A program made the position numbers and the translations under genes. Below the pieces are notes generated by a model. It made no database searches and was not told the origin of the DNA. It was given only the letters and a program-made list of their open reading frames with translations. Below, in pieces: positions 12,490 through 26,600 of a stretch of 64,000 nucleotides of DNA. This stretch comes from Carposina sasakii (taxonomy: Eukaryota; Arthropoda; Insecta; Lepidoptera; Carposinidae), in assembly GCA_014607495.2 (NCBI GenBank), contig CP053154.1, forward strand, positions 13,578,001 through 13,642,000. Direction: 5' to 3'. Positions within the stretch are counted from its first letter, which is position 1. Each line of letters starts with the position of its first letter.

Positions 12490-13930
12490 TAATGAACCAA
12501 AAGACATTGCGACAGCTTTCATCGACTTTTTCGAGAGGAATTTCAGTGCAGCAGCGGACTCGTACCCATTACTTGAACCTAAGATACAAAAAAATTCGTT
12601 ACATGACTTACAAATAGATCCCAGTCACACCACGAGACTTCTACGCAATCTCGACACCTCCAAAGGGGCTGAAACTGATGTGATACTTCCAATATTCTTT
12701 TCTAAATGCGCTGATGCCCTGGTAGTTCCCATTTCACTTCTTTTTAATAGGAGTTTTCGTAAAGGCTATGTCCCGATGACTTGGAAAACAGCTATGATAG
12801 TGCCCATTCACAAAAAAGGTATTAAGACATCAATCGAAAATTTCCGCCCGATCTCGATATTAAATGTTTCAAGTAAATTGATGGAGAGGGTAGTTCATTC
12901 TTTTGTATACCCTACCATTAGCCGATTGTTACCTTTTGAACAACATGGCTTTTTAAAGGGCAGATCTATAAGTACACCAACCTTGCAACTTTTACGAATG
13001 ATGTTTTGCGTAGTATGGATGGCGGCGGGCAGGTTGATGCCATTTACACGGATTTCGAGAAGGCATTTGACCGTGTGGATCACACCATCTTGTTACGAAA
13101 ATTGGAAGAGCTGGGAATACACGGGAATTTGCTTAGGTGGATGAAGTCATATCTCCGTAATCGTAGTCAGGCTGTGGTTGTCGGTGGCTATCGTTCAAAT
13201 TTTGCACGGATCTCTTCAGGTGTTCCCCAAGGTTCCATTCTCGGCCCACTACTGTATGCTACCTACCGCTATGACATTGGGATGAGTTAACATCATGCTA
13301 AGTTTTTAATAAACGCAGATGATATAAAGATCTTCATGAATATCAAAAGCTTAACCGACTGCATAAAATTTCAAGAGGATCTTGAAAGACTCAATACCTA
13401 CTACAAGGTGAATAGGATAGGTGTCAATGTAGGTAAATGTGCGCAAGTAACTTTCACTCGTAAGAGAATCCCTATCTGCTATAAGTACTGTCTCAATAAT
13501 ACCCACTTAATGCAAAAGTTACAAATTAGAGACCTTAGTGTAGAGTTGGACTCAAAGCTGTTGTTCGACGACCATATAGAATCTGCTATTAATAAAGCAT
13601 ACCGAAACTTAGGTTTTATATTGCGGGTAACTAAACCACCTACATGAAACTATTATCTTACGCATACATGCGAAGTGTACTTGTATACTGTAGCTGTATA
13701 TGGAACCCACAGTACATTAACTATAAACATGACATAGAACGCATACAATCAAAATTTCTGAGAGACCTAAATTTTCGCACGTGTCATAGGCAGGTGGACT
13801 ATGGGGAGTCATGCAGCTACCATAAGATCATGTCCTTGGAAGGCAGAAGAACTATCTTGGATATGCTTTACTAAGTACCCCTAGTACGGCGTACTCGGCT
13901 TTTCGACCTTCCCTTAACCCGTACAAACTA
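12490..13930 (+). pseudogene. Jockey/CR1-like LINE reverse transcriptase, broken
   Basis: RT pieces lie in successive frames. 12490-13010 has LDTSKGAETDVILP, NFRPISILNVSSKLMERV and EQHGFLKGRSIS. 13006-13290 has AIYTDFEKAFDRVDH and SSGVPQGSILGPLL. 13300-13645 has NADD in place of the YADD active site, then DSKLLFDDHIE. 13644-13874 has SYAYMRSVLVYCSCIWNPQYI. At least three frameshifts or stops and the lost active-site Tyr show a dead copy. The endonuclease half is missing. Confidence 0.88.
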
Positions 13931-13989
13931 TGCACGAAACTCCATTGTCTGTCGTATAATAAAAACTAATTGAGCTGCTATAATAAAAT

Positions 13990-14775
13990 CTTCGCTGGCT
14001 TGGACCTATTTTGTCTTAGCTCAATCTCTTCTTCTTCCACTGCTGGACTATGCTGATGTTTGCTATCTTGATGCCAATAAGGAGCTGCTCAATAAACTCG
14101 ATCGACTTCAAAACCTGTGTATCCGCTTCATATACGGACTACGCAAATATGATCATGTCACTCAATTTCGAAAAGAGCTGAAATGGCTACCTATTAGACT
14201 TCGCCGGAATGTTCACATATTAACTCTTCTGTTTAAAATTTTATATAACACATCCTCTCCAGTATATCTGCAAGAACGTTTCGACTATCTCTTTCCACGA
14301 GACCGCCCCTTGCGCTCATCAACTGCTACTCTACTTAAAACTCCTCAGCATAATTTTATCGCTTATAATTACTCATATACAGTGTATGCAGAAATTGTGG
14401 AACTCTCTGCCTCACACCGTGAGAGATTGCCAAACTGTTGATGCATTTAAGAAAAGGTTAAAGAACCACTACCTTCAATAGAAATGAGTCTGTCTGTTAT
14501 ATATTTAATTTATAGATATTTATGTATGTTTATGTAGGTATATTTTATTAATTATATTGATTAGATTAGGGTATCTATTTGTTAAATTCAAATTTTGTTA
14601 TACATATATTCTGTGTACACGCATATCTACCTTTTATATTTAATTATCACTTTCCCAAATGATTTGCTGGAAGAAATCTCTTTCAGAGATAAGCACGCCT
14701 TTGTACATTTTCTTTCATAATTTCTGTCTGTATATAATTGTATGTATATATAAGAATAAGAATAAGATATGTACC
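13990..14775 (+). pseudogene. second LINE fragment: RT C-terminus and 3' tail
   Basis: The frame encodes LDYADVCYLDANKELLNKLDRLQ and LKWLPIRLRRNVHIL, then WNSLPHTVRD and FKKRLKNHYLQ at the stop (14479-14481). It is followed by an untranslated tail with a short hairpin (AAATCTCTTTCAGAGAT) and an (AAGAAT)n end. It lies right behind the first LINE but is a different family, the same one as 50530-51270. Confidence 0.8.
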
Positions 14776-14829
14776 GAAGCGAAGCGAGGGCGGGCCACTA
14801 GTAAGGTTATAATACTACTATAACAATAT

Positions 14830-16145
14830 TGTACTTAATGAGTTTAGTAAGAAATATAAGCTTGGAATCGGATTGGAGTTGGTTAATTTAATATTATTAG
14901 GAAGTCAACACCCCAGACGGATAAAAAGGGATGTTATAATTTTAAAATGTGTATGTGTGTGTGTCTGTCAGTCAATCTGTGGCATCGTAGCGCCTAAACG
15001 GAGGAACTTATTTCGATTCTGTTTCTTTTGTTTGAAAGATGGGTTAGTGTTCCAGCTATGTTTCATAAAAACTGTCAATGAAAATATAATGTTTACAAAA
15101 ATGATGGGTATGAAATAATGAAATTGCTATAAGACTTCTGTTATATTTTTTGTTACCTTCCTAGGAAATATCAATATGCACAATACAAGTTTTAAATAAA
15201 AAATATTCTTATTTATGTTATTTGACAATAAGTAATTTGGAAATATATGCACTAGCTCAAAGCATAATAGCCGTGCAAAAACATTTTGGTTATGGTGATC
15301 GTCGATTATTCAAATCTTTACACTTATTTTACTCCGTGACTTTTACGCATGTGCTGACGTACACTCCTGCGACTTCTTTTGACATTCAAATGATAAATTT
15401 TAACACTTCACAACACATCAACCTAGTCCCACGTTAAGATCCCTAAGGTCTTGTGTAGTGGCTACTAGGGAACATGTATAGAATATTTGCAATGCTTAAA
15501 TATTCTTCTGCGGACATAGTTGCTAATTTTAATAAAACTTGACAATTTAAAAACTTAGGCATACTTACATCTGAAGGACACCATGGCACAAAGATGAGAT
15601 TATAGATGCAAAAATGTCAAAAGGTGCATTGAAAAACAATGACAAGACCGCCATTAGCTGCAGCCCACATTAACCCACTTTTCCCAAATTGTTTCTTTCA
15701 CCTTGGTTTTAAATGACAGTTTTGGAAAATTTTGTATAATTGCACTGCTCTGCTGACCTTGGAATTTTACCACACCCTTACGTAATATATGCACCATGTT
15801 TGTATGTTCTTTCGTGATCCTGCACGCTACCCGTTATTGGAGACAGCCGTGTATATCAGTGTATAATCACTACGTATTGCAAAACAAAGTCACTTCCCGC
15901 TGAGTCTTAGGTTATGGTGGTACATCGCGCCCACGAAAAAACTCTGTATGTATGTCCCTATGTATGTTTAGATCTTAAAAATTACGCGACGGATTTTGAT
16001 ATAGTTTTTTTTAATAGATAATGTGATTCAAGAGAAAGGTTTATATGCCTAACGAACCCGCCCAGGCTTTACACGGGTGCAATACCTCCTTACGCGGACG
16101 AAGTCGTGGGCGGCCGCTAGTATTTATACTTATAACATATTTTTT
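14830..16145. other. Intergenic, no gene seen
   Basis: Holds a SINE fragment (15399-15480) and a Helitron-related end (16060-16125). The rest is unassigned. Confidence 0.5.
15399..15480 (-). repeat. SINE 3' fragment
   Basis: Reverse-complement match to the body end of the SINE at 8819-9058 (TAGTCCCACGTTAAGATCCC). The head is missing. A weaker relative lies at 19225-19290. Confidence 0.6.
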
Positions 16146-17250
16146 TTTTTAAACGAAAAACCGACTTTCTCCCAAAACTTTTTTTTACCTTTTTTCTTTT
16201 AACTTTTTTTTTATTTATTTATTATTTTACAATCACTCATTACATAGGTGTAAGAAACAGGAACACCACTTAAACCATTGAGGTTTGTGTGTGGTGCAGT
16301 CTGCTCATTAAAAATTGGTATACATAGTTTTGTATAGGTCATAATAAATTTGTCCAGGATAATAGATCTAAAGTAAAATTTTACTAAAGGGCAAATATAT
16401 ATTGCGTTAAGCCGTGTACGAAGTTTAGAAGGCATAATATTTAGCAGATTTATATGCCAGCAAATGATTAAATAGGCATATGACAAAAGAGAAATGAGTA
16501 GGCTTCGAAACTTTACGTCTGACAATATAAGCAACATATAATTACACCCTTCTTCCTGCCCTGTTCCCAATCATTTGAGGTCGGTGCAATATGTAGGTAC
16601 TCTTCTTTCATTCATCCCTATTATCCGTCATCTCGTTATTCTCATGTCTACCTCTTCCTCTATAACCATCTTACTTCGGCAACGGCTTACGCAACATATA
16701 ATTTCACCACTTAACACAATTATCTTCATCTTCATAAGCCTATTGCAGTCGACTACTGGACGTAGGCCTCCCCCTGCCATAGGGGAATTTTGTTACTAAA
16801 AAGTTCCACTATCTGTTTTTCGGCGGCTCCATCATCAGACCCTCGTTTCCTTTATATTATGTCTAGCTGACCAAAATTCTCTATAATAATCTAAAAATGG
16901 ACTACTCGTGCCTTTTATATTTTATCCCTAGATCCCTTAGAGATTCAATCATCAGATGTTATGTTTTATATGTAGATGATCAAAACACTCAGTAAAAGTA
17001 TAAAAACAGACTACATTTGCCTACAATATTTGAGGATTGCCCTCGATTTCTCCAAGATCCCATCATCAGATCGTGACATGGTGAATATGGGATCAACTTG
17101 GAAGCATACCATGACAAACTATAAAAAAAATTGAAATCGGTTCATAAATGACGGAGTTCTGAAGTAACACACATAAAAAATAAAAATATATAATTAAAAA
17201 AATATACAGACGAATTGATAACCTCTCTTTTTTTAAGTCGGTTAAAAATA
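16146..17250. mobile_element. Repeat block bounded by AACCGACTT inverted ends
   Basis: The left edge reads AAAAACCGACTTT, the right edge AAGTCGGTTAAAAA. Inside, three related segments begin CATCATCAGA (about 16810, 16950, 17050), suggesting internal tandem units. It includes a 119-codon open stretch on the - strand (16211-16570) without recognisable similarity. Confidence 0.5.
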
Positions 17251-17567
17251 AAAAGATTCCTACAGTTCAAATCAATTTATTAAAAGATATTATTCAATAA
17301 ATGGAATATATCACAAAATAATCTTGTTGCGGCAAACCCAAAACAAAATTTAAGAACCGTGAAATGTACTTAAAAACTTGAAAGGAATATAAAAAATAAA
17401 TACCAGGAAAATCCTATTGAAAATCAATCTGATTATTCTACATTTTTTTTTCAAAGTCCCCATGTACGTAAAATATAAGTATTTTACTGAGATTTTTTTT
17501 ATAATTTTAAAACAATGTTGATTATAAATCAGTTATCTACTAACATGTGATTTATGGTTAATTTCAG

Positions 17568-17626
17568 TTAACGAAAATGGCGCGTGATAACTCCGACGTC
17601 CCGGGGTCTACCAACTTCAATTCCAC
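17568..17626 (+). CDS. SLC36 exon 1 (coding part, residues 1-17)
   Basis: The exon starts after acceptor TTTCAG (17562-17567). Nine untranslated bases precede ATG at 17577. It encodes a polar, Ser/Asn-rich N-terminus and ends at donor GTAAGT, phase 2. Confidence 0.88.
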
Positions 17627-20600
17627 GTAAGTATTTCGACGATGTCCTGTACAAATCTCAGGCTTGACTTGCATCAGCTGCATCTCCTTTGACTGGGGAA
17701 CTCTGGGTGTGATCTTTGACGATGAGCCAGCAACTTGTCACTGAACTTTTACATCTGGATCTGGGCGTAGTCTCAGGTGATGATCTAGCAACTTGTCACT
17801 GATCTTCTTAATCTGGCTCCACTTTGATTGCTGTAGGACAGAATCCTGCTCTTGTTTGTATCTCTGGCTACCACCTTTTGGGACGCAATACGACTTTATT
17901 CTTCTATCTTCTATCTATGCATATAACAAAAATGTTACCGATCGCTGCCTGTACATCAAAGATATATGAGAAAAAATATTATATCAACGCAATACTCGTA
18001 GTACCCAAAAAAGTGTTTGTCTGTTTATCTGTGCGTTTGTGCACGCTAATCTCAGAAACGGCTGAACCGATTTTGATGCAGTTTTCAGGAATATATTGTG
18101 ATAGGTCCCATTTAACATATAGGCTATCCCGGAAGGACATTTTTGTCCCGGATAATTTCGACATTTTGTTTTTTCTGTAGTCTACTCGGACGGAGTCGCG
18201 GGCGTCCACTAGTTTTATAATATGTAGTACTGATAGTGATGATGTTTTTGGCAACATTATGCATTTCTGAAACAGTGTGTTTCATACTACAGACTTAGTT
18301 GCAATATAGACATCTACAAATGATTGTCCCTCTATGGTCAGGCCACGGCCGACAGTTTATTCTGAACACAGATAAAGTCAAGAATAACTTCTTGTCCAAG
18401 TTTAAGTCAAGGCAAGCTGGTCCACAATTGCTTTATCCAGTATGATTAATAATTTGAATATTAATTCTGTTTTCTTATTGTGACTACAGTTTCGCAAATT
18501 TTTATGGTTTTATCTAGTGACGTGATACCGAGTATGATTTTAAGTGTTTTAGATTTTAAAACTTCAACAATGCGAAATTTTTGGATAGCAAAATTCATAC
18601 GCATATCTGGTCACCGTTAGAAGTCAGGAGGTTTTTCCCAATAACTAAGCCTCGGAGATTTTTTACATACATACATAAATACATAACATGTTATGTATTA
18701 TCATAGTGTAATTCGATTCGACTAATATCTTAGGACCTAAAGTTAACCTCACCCACCCGTGGTGCACCCTGCTATTTAACCGATGAGGCTCTGATGCTAA
18801 AAGCTTATAATACCTGCTTGAAATGACTCGGTATGTCCGTTGGATTCGTTACTGGTACCTAGAATATTGTCTTTGTGCCCGAAAAGCGGCGGTAGGCTCA
18901 CCCTTTACTGGACTTAATAGGCTTACTGGTAAAAAGTGGGTGTGTAATTTGCACACTTCTATCCAACCTCTTTGGGGGATAATGGGCGTGACAATATACA
19001 TGTATTTAAATAGGTATCAATTCTAATTGGTTTTTCATACTTTGTCAATGCTTTCATTTTCCTCTTAATTCTTCACGGACAGTAGATAAGTTAACCTTGA
19101 TCTATTATTTGATGTGATCACCGCCATTCGATCGGAACGCGTTTTGTCAGATTTAAGGCTGTTTATCCATTAGAGATATGAGAAGAAGCTAAGCTATTAA
19201 TTCCATTTATCCGCGTTCTAGTAATGTACAACACGTAAATCTAGTCCCACACTAAGGTCCTTGAGGTCTGGTCTCACAGTAAGGTAATGGACTAATGGTA
19301 TATTCAGGTAGTTTCAAGAAATTTCGATGTTTGATTATACGGGTGTTTTTTCGTTGCAATCCTTAACGAAGGGTACGTTCTCTATACATCAAATAAAATC
19401 GATGTAAATTTTTTGAATTTTTTTTTTTGATCGGGCGAAATTTCTAGTGTCCAGTGTTTATGTTAGTTATTTTATAGACAGATATTAATTAATTCTCGGG
19501 AAAATCTTGCTACACGCGTCAATGTGCATTTATGTAGAATAACGCAGTCTATTTACTCATCTTTGGACTCTAATATTTTGGAAACCAGACACTTCCCAGG
19601 TATGCTTCCATGGAGAAAAATGATCATGATGATGAGATTCCGTAGTTTTCGGAAACGTTGACGACCAGAAATCACCCTGTATTGACAAGATCTGCAATTT
19701 TATTGTACGAATAAATTAGTCGCAATACAGCAAACTACATAGCTAATTTGGGATTGCAATTTTGGCAACTGCATTGAACATCAATTATTATTCATTCGTT
19801 GTGTACACATTGTACATTCGTCACAAGCTAGTTTTACAGATACAATTTTCATCATTTTTGTATGAAATACCGTCTGTTTAATTTTTCTACTATTTCGGCC
19901 ACGCTATAGACAGTGGAGCACAAGCTTTATACAGGTACCTACGCTATTTCTATTGTAGTTGTGGTTGACTAAGTTGGCAATCTGGTGGATTAGCATTGGT
20001 TGTCACATTATAGATTCGGATACACGCCTATCCGAAACCGAAGGCTGCAGGTTTTTACCCAACTCCGCCAGAAAAAGGGCTATGTTTTTCAAGTGTATGT
20101 TTTTATGACTTTTGTGGTACGCTTAGAGCCTAAACGGCTTATCCTATTTGAGCTTGAGGGGTTTCATTAAAATTCGTATAATTATTTCTTTGAGTCAAAT
20201 ATTGGGAAAACGACTTACGAATGCAAAAAAATCCGTCTACGGTGCTAACAGGGAGAAAGAGCCGTCACCGTTTCTCATTGACTTGAATGTTATGTTACGG
20301 GGAGTACCTGTAAGCTTAGACAATGTAACAATTTCATAAGCGACAGCTAAGTTTACAAAGTACAAAGTCATTACTGTACTAAAATCTATACAGGGTTAAA
20401 CAAAAGGGGTGTGTTAAGCGAAAAGCTATGTAAATAGACCACTATAACGGACATATGCATAAAATGTTAAGACTCGAAAACACATGTTTATTTTTAAATT
20501 GTATGTACATTCCTGTGTTGTTTAGGAATAGGTACTCCATAGTGTCTGGAAAAATAAAGATGTGACTTCGAGTCTGAAATTTTGTGTATTGGTCCGTTAT

Positions 20601-23600
20601 AGACTATATTTTCGCTTAACATACGCCTTTTGTTATACCCTGTATAATGATTCTCATAATTATAAATGTATCGAGATAATATAAATTTCCCTGCAACTTT
20701 TTCAGTGTTTGTACAATTGTGAGCATTTTGAGTATTGAACATAAACTGTTGTAGTACAACAAAGAATTCATCTTTCTAACTATAGGTAGTTATACCTATA
20801 GATAGTGATAGCCCAATAGTTAAGACGTACCGCCTTCAAATCAGAAGACGCAGCTTCGATTCCAGTCACGCACTTGTATCAATAAATTTATTTTTGAACA
20901 GATTTGTTGTTAACAATTTCTCTTTACTTGCTTGGCTTGCTGGAAGAGATCTCTGGTAGAGATAAGCTTGCCATTGTACATGCATCTCTTCTTTAATGTT
21001 GTATGCCATATTTCTTTTTGTGTATGTGCAATAAAGAATAAAGAAAGAAAGATTTTCTAAAATTGTCACTTTACTTACCATAAGCGGGTCGGCGTCAAGC
21101 AGAATTCGAAAACCATAATACGCTGACCTCAAAAATAATTGTATAATGGCACCTTAATTCTTCATGATTTATCTATCTAAGGTCTGACGTCGACTCTATA
21201 GCTGTATTCTTTATTGTTCCAGAGCAAACCTGACAAAGAATCTTGGCTTCCAATCTTCGGTAAGCATAGCTTCGAAGGATGTCACTGAAAAAGCCTACAA
21301 CCCATTCGAGCACAGACAAGTGGAGCACCCTAATTCGTAAGTAACTTACCTAACCAAACAAATCCCTAAAATTTACTACACCTGTCCTTGCAGAGATAAT
21401 AAAATCTGTGACACGAGATTTTTATAGCTCGCATTTAAAACAAGGAAATGTAATAAAATACAATATTTAGTAGGTATCTACTTCAGGAGAAGTATATTGT
21501 TTTTAACTGTGACTGTCCTTAGTAGGTAATTAAGAATTATATTAACTGTCATAATTCATTAAAACACTAAGTTACTAACAATAGGGACTTTACCTTGCGG
21601 TTCGTGGAGACTAAGTTACAAACTTCTCAATTAAATTCCAGTGGCTAAAATCGTTAATTGTAAAAGAGACTGTGAAATCTTTTTCTTAAAATTACTTTGA
21701 TTTAAGCAAAAACAAGATTGCTTTAAACATGACACGGAGGAATTATTGGATATTCTCGCGTAAATAATAATTTAATTTTTCTCTCTTTGTGCTCATCACA
21801 CTATATAGATATATATCATTAAAAATGTATATCTACCCGACTTCGCCAAAAGGAGAGTTATGTTTTTCGAGTGCATGTTCCCACCCAACTTTAAAGGCTT
21901 AGGCTCGGACTCCACCAAAGCGGAGATGAACGGAGTGGTGATGTTAGAAAATAAATGGCAAATCAGCTAGGATAAATAATATTATTAAAAAAACTTGATA
22001 ATTACAAACCCCGCTTTAAACCCGGTTTTGGGGCGTTTCGGTTCGCTCGTGTTTCGGTTCCCGGACCGAAACGCCTAACAATGCCTTCTGAATGGGTCTA
22101 TACGTCCCGCGGGATGAATCACCCCATATTTTATTATTATTACGCGATTCGTCCTAATATGAATACCTGTTTTGAAAGTTTTATGTACAGTTAAAAAAAA
22201 TGATATCGGAACGAATCGCCCAATAATAATAACATTCAACATAGCTAAAAGACTTTTCCTAATGGATCTTAGATACGGTTGCTGTTATTAAATTATATCC
22301 AAGGGTCTCATGATAATCCAATCTCTCAGACATTCCTTTGATTCCGATAATCCGATATTGGGAAACTTTCAGTATAAGAAATCCCTTACTTACAAATTTA
22401 CCAAGTGATAGTTTTGCAAACGAATACCCAAATGAGATTATAAAAAATCTGATAACCTAGTCCAAGTACCTAGCAACCGGCGATAATCTAGCAACTTGCC
22501 ACTGATCTGTTACATCAATGAGGCAAGCACGAACCTCTCGATAATCTAGCACTGATCTATTACATCAGTGGGGCAAGCACGAACCTTTCCGTAACGCTAT
22601 CATCAGTTCATCACACTATTATATCTCATAGATTTTTCTTGAAAGTCGCTAGCGTTACGGCGCGTTTATTGTCTACGTTTCTGAAAACTACGCATTTTCC
22701 TCATCATCAGCACAAACATTTTTGTCTATGGAAGCATACATAGGAAGTATCTGGTTTCCAAGATATTAAGGTCCCAAGTTGAGTTATCAGATTGCATTTT
22801 TAAAAACAACTTTTCCAACAAAAAAAAAACAAATAAATATATATCATATAAAAAATCCAACGCAAACACCAGGACCAAGTCAATAAAAAAAAATATTCAA
22901 AAAAAAAAAATCTTTTCCCAGCAATTTTTTGGCATAAGTTACTTTATTTCATGTTTAGAGTGCGTACCCCTCGTAAACGGTAAAACTGCATTATATTATC
23001 TACGAAGCCTCATACTCGTATTTCCTTTCAGTGTTCTAGGATCAATAGCGCATCTTCTAAAAGCATGCCTCGGTACGGGCATACTGGCAATGCCGGCTGC
23101 ATTCAAGAACTCTGGCTACCTCGTCGGCATCATCGGAACAATGCTCGCCGGGCTCGTGTGTACACATACCGTGTATATACTGGTGGGTACTTTTATAGTT
23201 TGGGTGAGCCCATTCCCTTTTATTAACCTTTTGCCTTGTCTTAACCCCTTCATTTTGTTATCGTCGTCAGCCTATTGCAGTCCACTGCTGGACGCAGGCC
23301 TCCCCTAGAGCACGGCACACGGCTCGATCTCCCGTTTTTGCCATCCAGTCACTACCAGCCGCGATCCTTTTCTTAACCTTTTGCCTTTTAGTAAGATAAA
23401 TCACCTTGAAATTGCTCTTGTCCGGTTTTTGGGTGTCACGTTTTCAAAGCTTCATAATATACCTATGCTATTAACTTTTAAAAAATTACTGTCATATAAA
23501 ACTGTAACAATTATTTGAAATACAATAATTTATGTAATAAAGTATGGAGTAACTATAAATGCCTGTGTTGATGCGGGGCTTTATTATAATATTTATAATA

Positions 23601-26600
23601 CATTATCACCTGAATCTCATTCCGTGCATCTCATAGGAGTTGACTAAGGACCTCAGGAGTGTTCCCTCGGCTATGAGCTAGCAACTTGTAACTGATCGTT
23701 AATATCTCTGACCCTGCTATACTAAACGTGGCTGCAAGGATCTCCTTCGGGATCCTACAGCTCTGGCTACCCTATTTTGGGGGTACTTTTAAATAATTTT
23801 TAATACCTAATGATTGCGATTGTTCTACCATAACAAATTGATGATTTTTTTTTGTTGAGAAAACAAAACTGAATATACGTCCTATAGTTTTTTAATAATC
23901 ATGATAAAGTTAGTTTATCTTTTTCATTTTAAAAACGGCTTCAATGATTTCATTGACAATATGTTTTCGATTTCCGACAAAATCCAATTCAGTGATGGAA
24001 AAGGTTTTCTGTTGTATTTTGGAGATAAAATACTTTGAAAAAACTGTATATTTCTGTAGGTTATACTACAACGTAATGTATAGTAAAATCTATAAATACA
24101 TCAAGGTCTTCTTCTATTTCGCCACAGTGTAATGACCATAAAATCTTTAAAACTTTTGCAATAAGAGTTCGGAAATAACATACTACTTTGTTCTAATCGA
24201 AAACGGTAAAAGATGGTTTACTTAAAGGAAGTTAAATGGGAAAGGGTCGCCTGAAGGTAAGGTTTTATTTTATACTTCGTTATTGGGCGAAGATTCTTGT
24301 CGCCCTTTGATGCGCTCCAGTTTACCGAGAGTGCCCGATAATAATAAAATAATAATTTAAAATTCAATTCAAAATACTAGCGGCCATATTTTGACAGGCA
24401 ACCCAGTAGATATACAGGATGTAACAGAAAGGGTATGTTAAGCGAAAAGCTATGTAAACAGCCCACTATGGAAAACCTATTTCCAAAATTTGAGACCCGA
24501 AATCACATATTTATTTTTCAAGATTGTATGAACATTCCTGAGTTGTTTAGGAATTCTCCATACTATCTGGAAAAATAAACATGCGATTTCGAGTCTGAAA
24601 TTTTGTGGGTAGGTTCCTTTTAGTGCGCTATTTATATAGCTCTTCGCTTAACATACCCCTTTTGTTATACCCTGTATATTCTCCAAATCGTAAATGTTTG
24701 AGCGTCGCACGTCGAACATCTGCAGTGGAATCTCATACTATAACGTTCTGTTCCCAAAGCGGGAATTAGAGTCCGTACAAACATTTGCACTGTCCTTTAC
24801 GGAATATCTCTTGAATGTAAAATAACTCGGAGTTGTGTTTCAGGTGAGGACCTCTCAGTCTGTGTGCGTTGATGCAAAGAAGCCGTCCATGGGCTTTGCG
24901 GAGACTTGTGGAGCGGCGTTCACGTACGGGCCGAAACCGATGCAGCGCTGGGGCGGATTCATCAAGTAAGCTAATTCTTTTGGTCATCACTTAATTTTAA
25001 CCGATTGGCTAGGAGAAATCTCTGTAATATGGGGTTTGTGACAAGGGAAGCGCTTTCGGCCCCACCGGACCACTAGTTATTTGGTCCATGTATATATTCC
25101 AATCATTGTGAGAAACTTTGATATCGCGTTCTAGAATTTGCATTGGATTGTGGTTCTCTCTTGCATCCGATAGGTGGCTCCGCTACAGAGATAAGCTCGC
25201 CTTTATGTTACTTATTTTTTTTCTTTTGTGTTTTGTCTGTGAACAATAAAGAATAAGAATAAAGTGCCTGTGATAATTATTTTATTCATCATGCAAGCTA
25301 AATCATTTATTCTGCATGCTGTACAAGGTGATTTTTGGTCGTCAATGTTCTGTTTATTTTTCTCCATGGAAGCATACCTGGGAAGTGTCTAGTTCCCAAG
25401 ATATTAGGGTCCAAAGTTGAGTAAATAGACTGCGTTTTTTGTATTACATACAAAGACGCGTGTAACAAGATTTTTTCACGAAAATTAATTGAAATCTGTC
25501 TATAAAAAAATTTACACAAACACTGGACACTGTAAATTTCGCCCAATCAAGTAATAAAAAAAAATTCAAAAATCCTAGCTATTTTTTTGGCTTGAACTTA
25601 CTTTATTTGATGTATAGAGTACGTACCCTTCGTTAAGGGTGGCAACGAAAAAACATCCTGTATAGCTTGTAACTTGTGACTTATCATTAACATCTACCCC
25701 CGCTATGCTAACATATGATCTCCTTTATGATCCTGCAGTTTCGGGAACAAAGCCATGTGTTTATGTATGTATGTATATAGGAATGGAAGAGGTATGTCAA
25801 CCAACACACTGTGTATGCAGGGCGCACGTGACAGCCAGGCGAATACTGAAATGCTTCTTCAGCCTATTGCAGTCCACTGCTGGACGTAGGCCTCCCCCAG
25901 GGCCCGTCGCAAGGCTACTGCCACAGGGGGGTTTTGCCCATAGTCACCACGCTGGGCAGACGAGTTGGTGACCGCAGTGTGATTTTCGGACTATGTTGTC
26001 AGTACGGGAGGCGCTGTTGCCCACCTCCCGAAAACCCTTAATCGCCTCGTAGGAAACCCACGGGCAGGCAGGGGTGGTACAAACTCTGCTGGCACCACGC
26101 GCCTAGTCTAGACTAGAGCGACAAAAATATAGAGCTGCTCCATGTATAATAATTAAAACGTTTTTTCCAGATCTCTAATCGACTACTGCCTTGGTCTGTG
26201 CTATATCAGCGTACTATGTGTGTACGTCGTTTTCATTGGATCCTCGATGAAAGAAGTAAGTAGTACTAAAGATCTAAGCATACATAGAGATATACAGACA
26301 GTAGAAAAGCAACTTTGTTTTATACAATGTTATTGTTTAAAACTATGTAAAACACGACCCTCAGTAATGAGGTAAACGACACGAGGAGGAGGATTATTTA
26401 AAACTAGTGGACGCCCGCGACTCTGTCGGCGTGGACTACAGAAAAAACAAAATGTCGAAATTATCCGGGATAAAAACATTTTCCCGGGATAAAACGTAGC
26501 CTACATGTTAAGTGGGACCTGTCACAATATATTACTGAAAACTGCATCGAAATCGGTTCAGCCGTTTTTGCGATTAGCGTGCACAAACGCACAGACAAAC

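Noticed and set aside
16211..16570. A 119-residue protein gene on the - strand
   Set aside because: It lies inside a repeat block bounded by inverted AACCGACTT ends; composition is that of AT-rich non-coding DNA.
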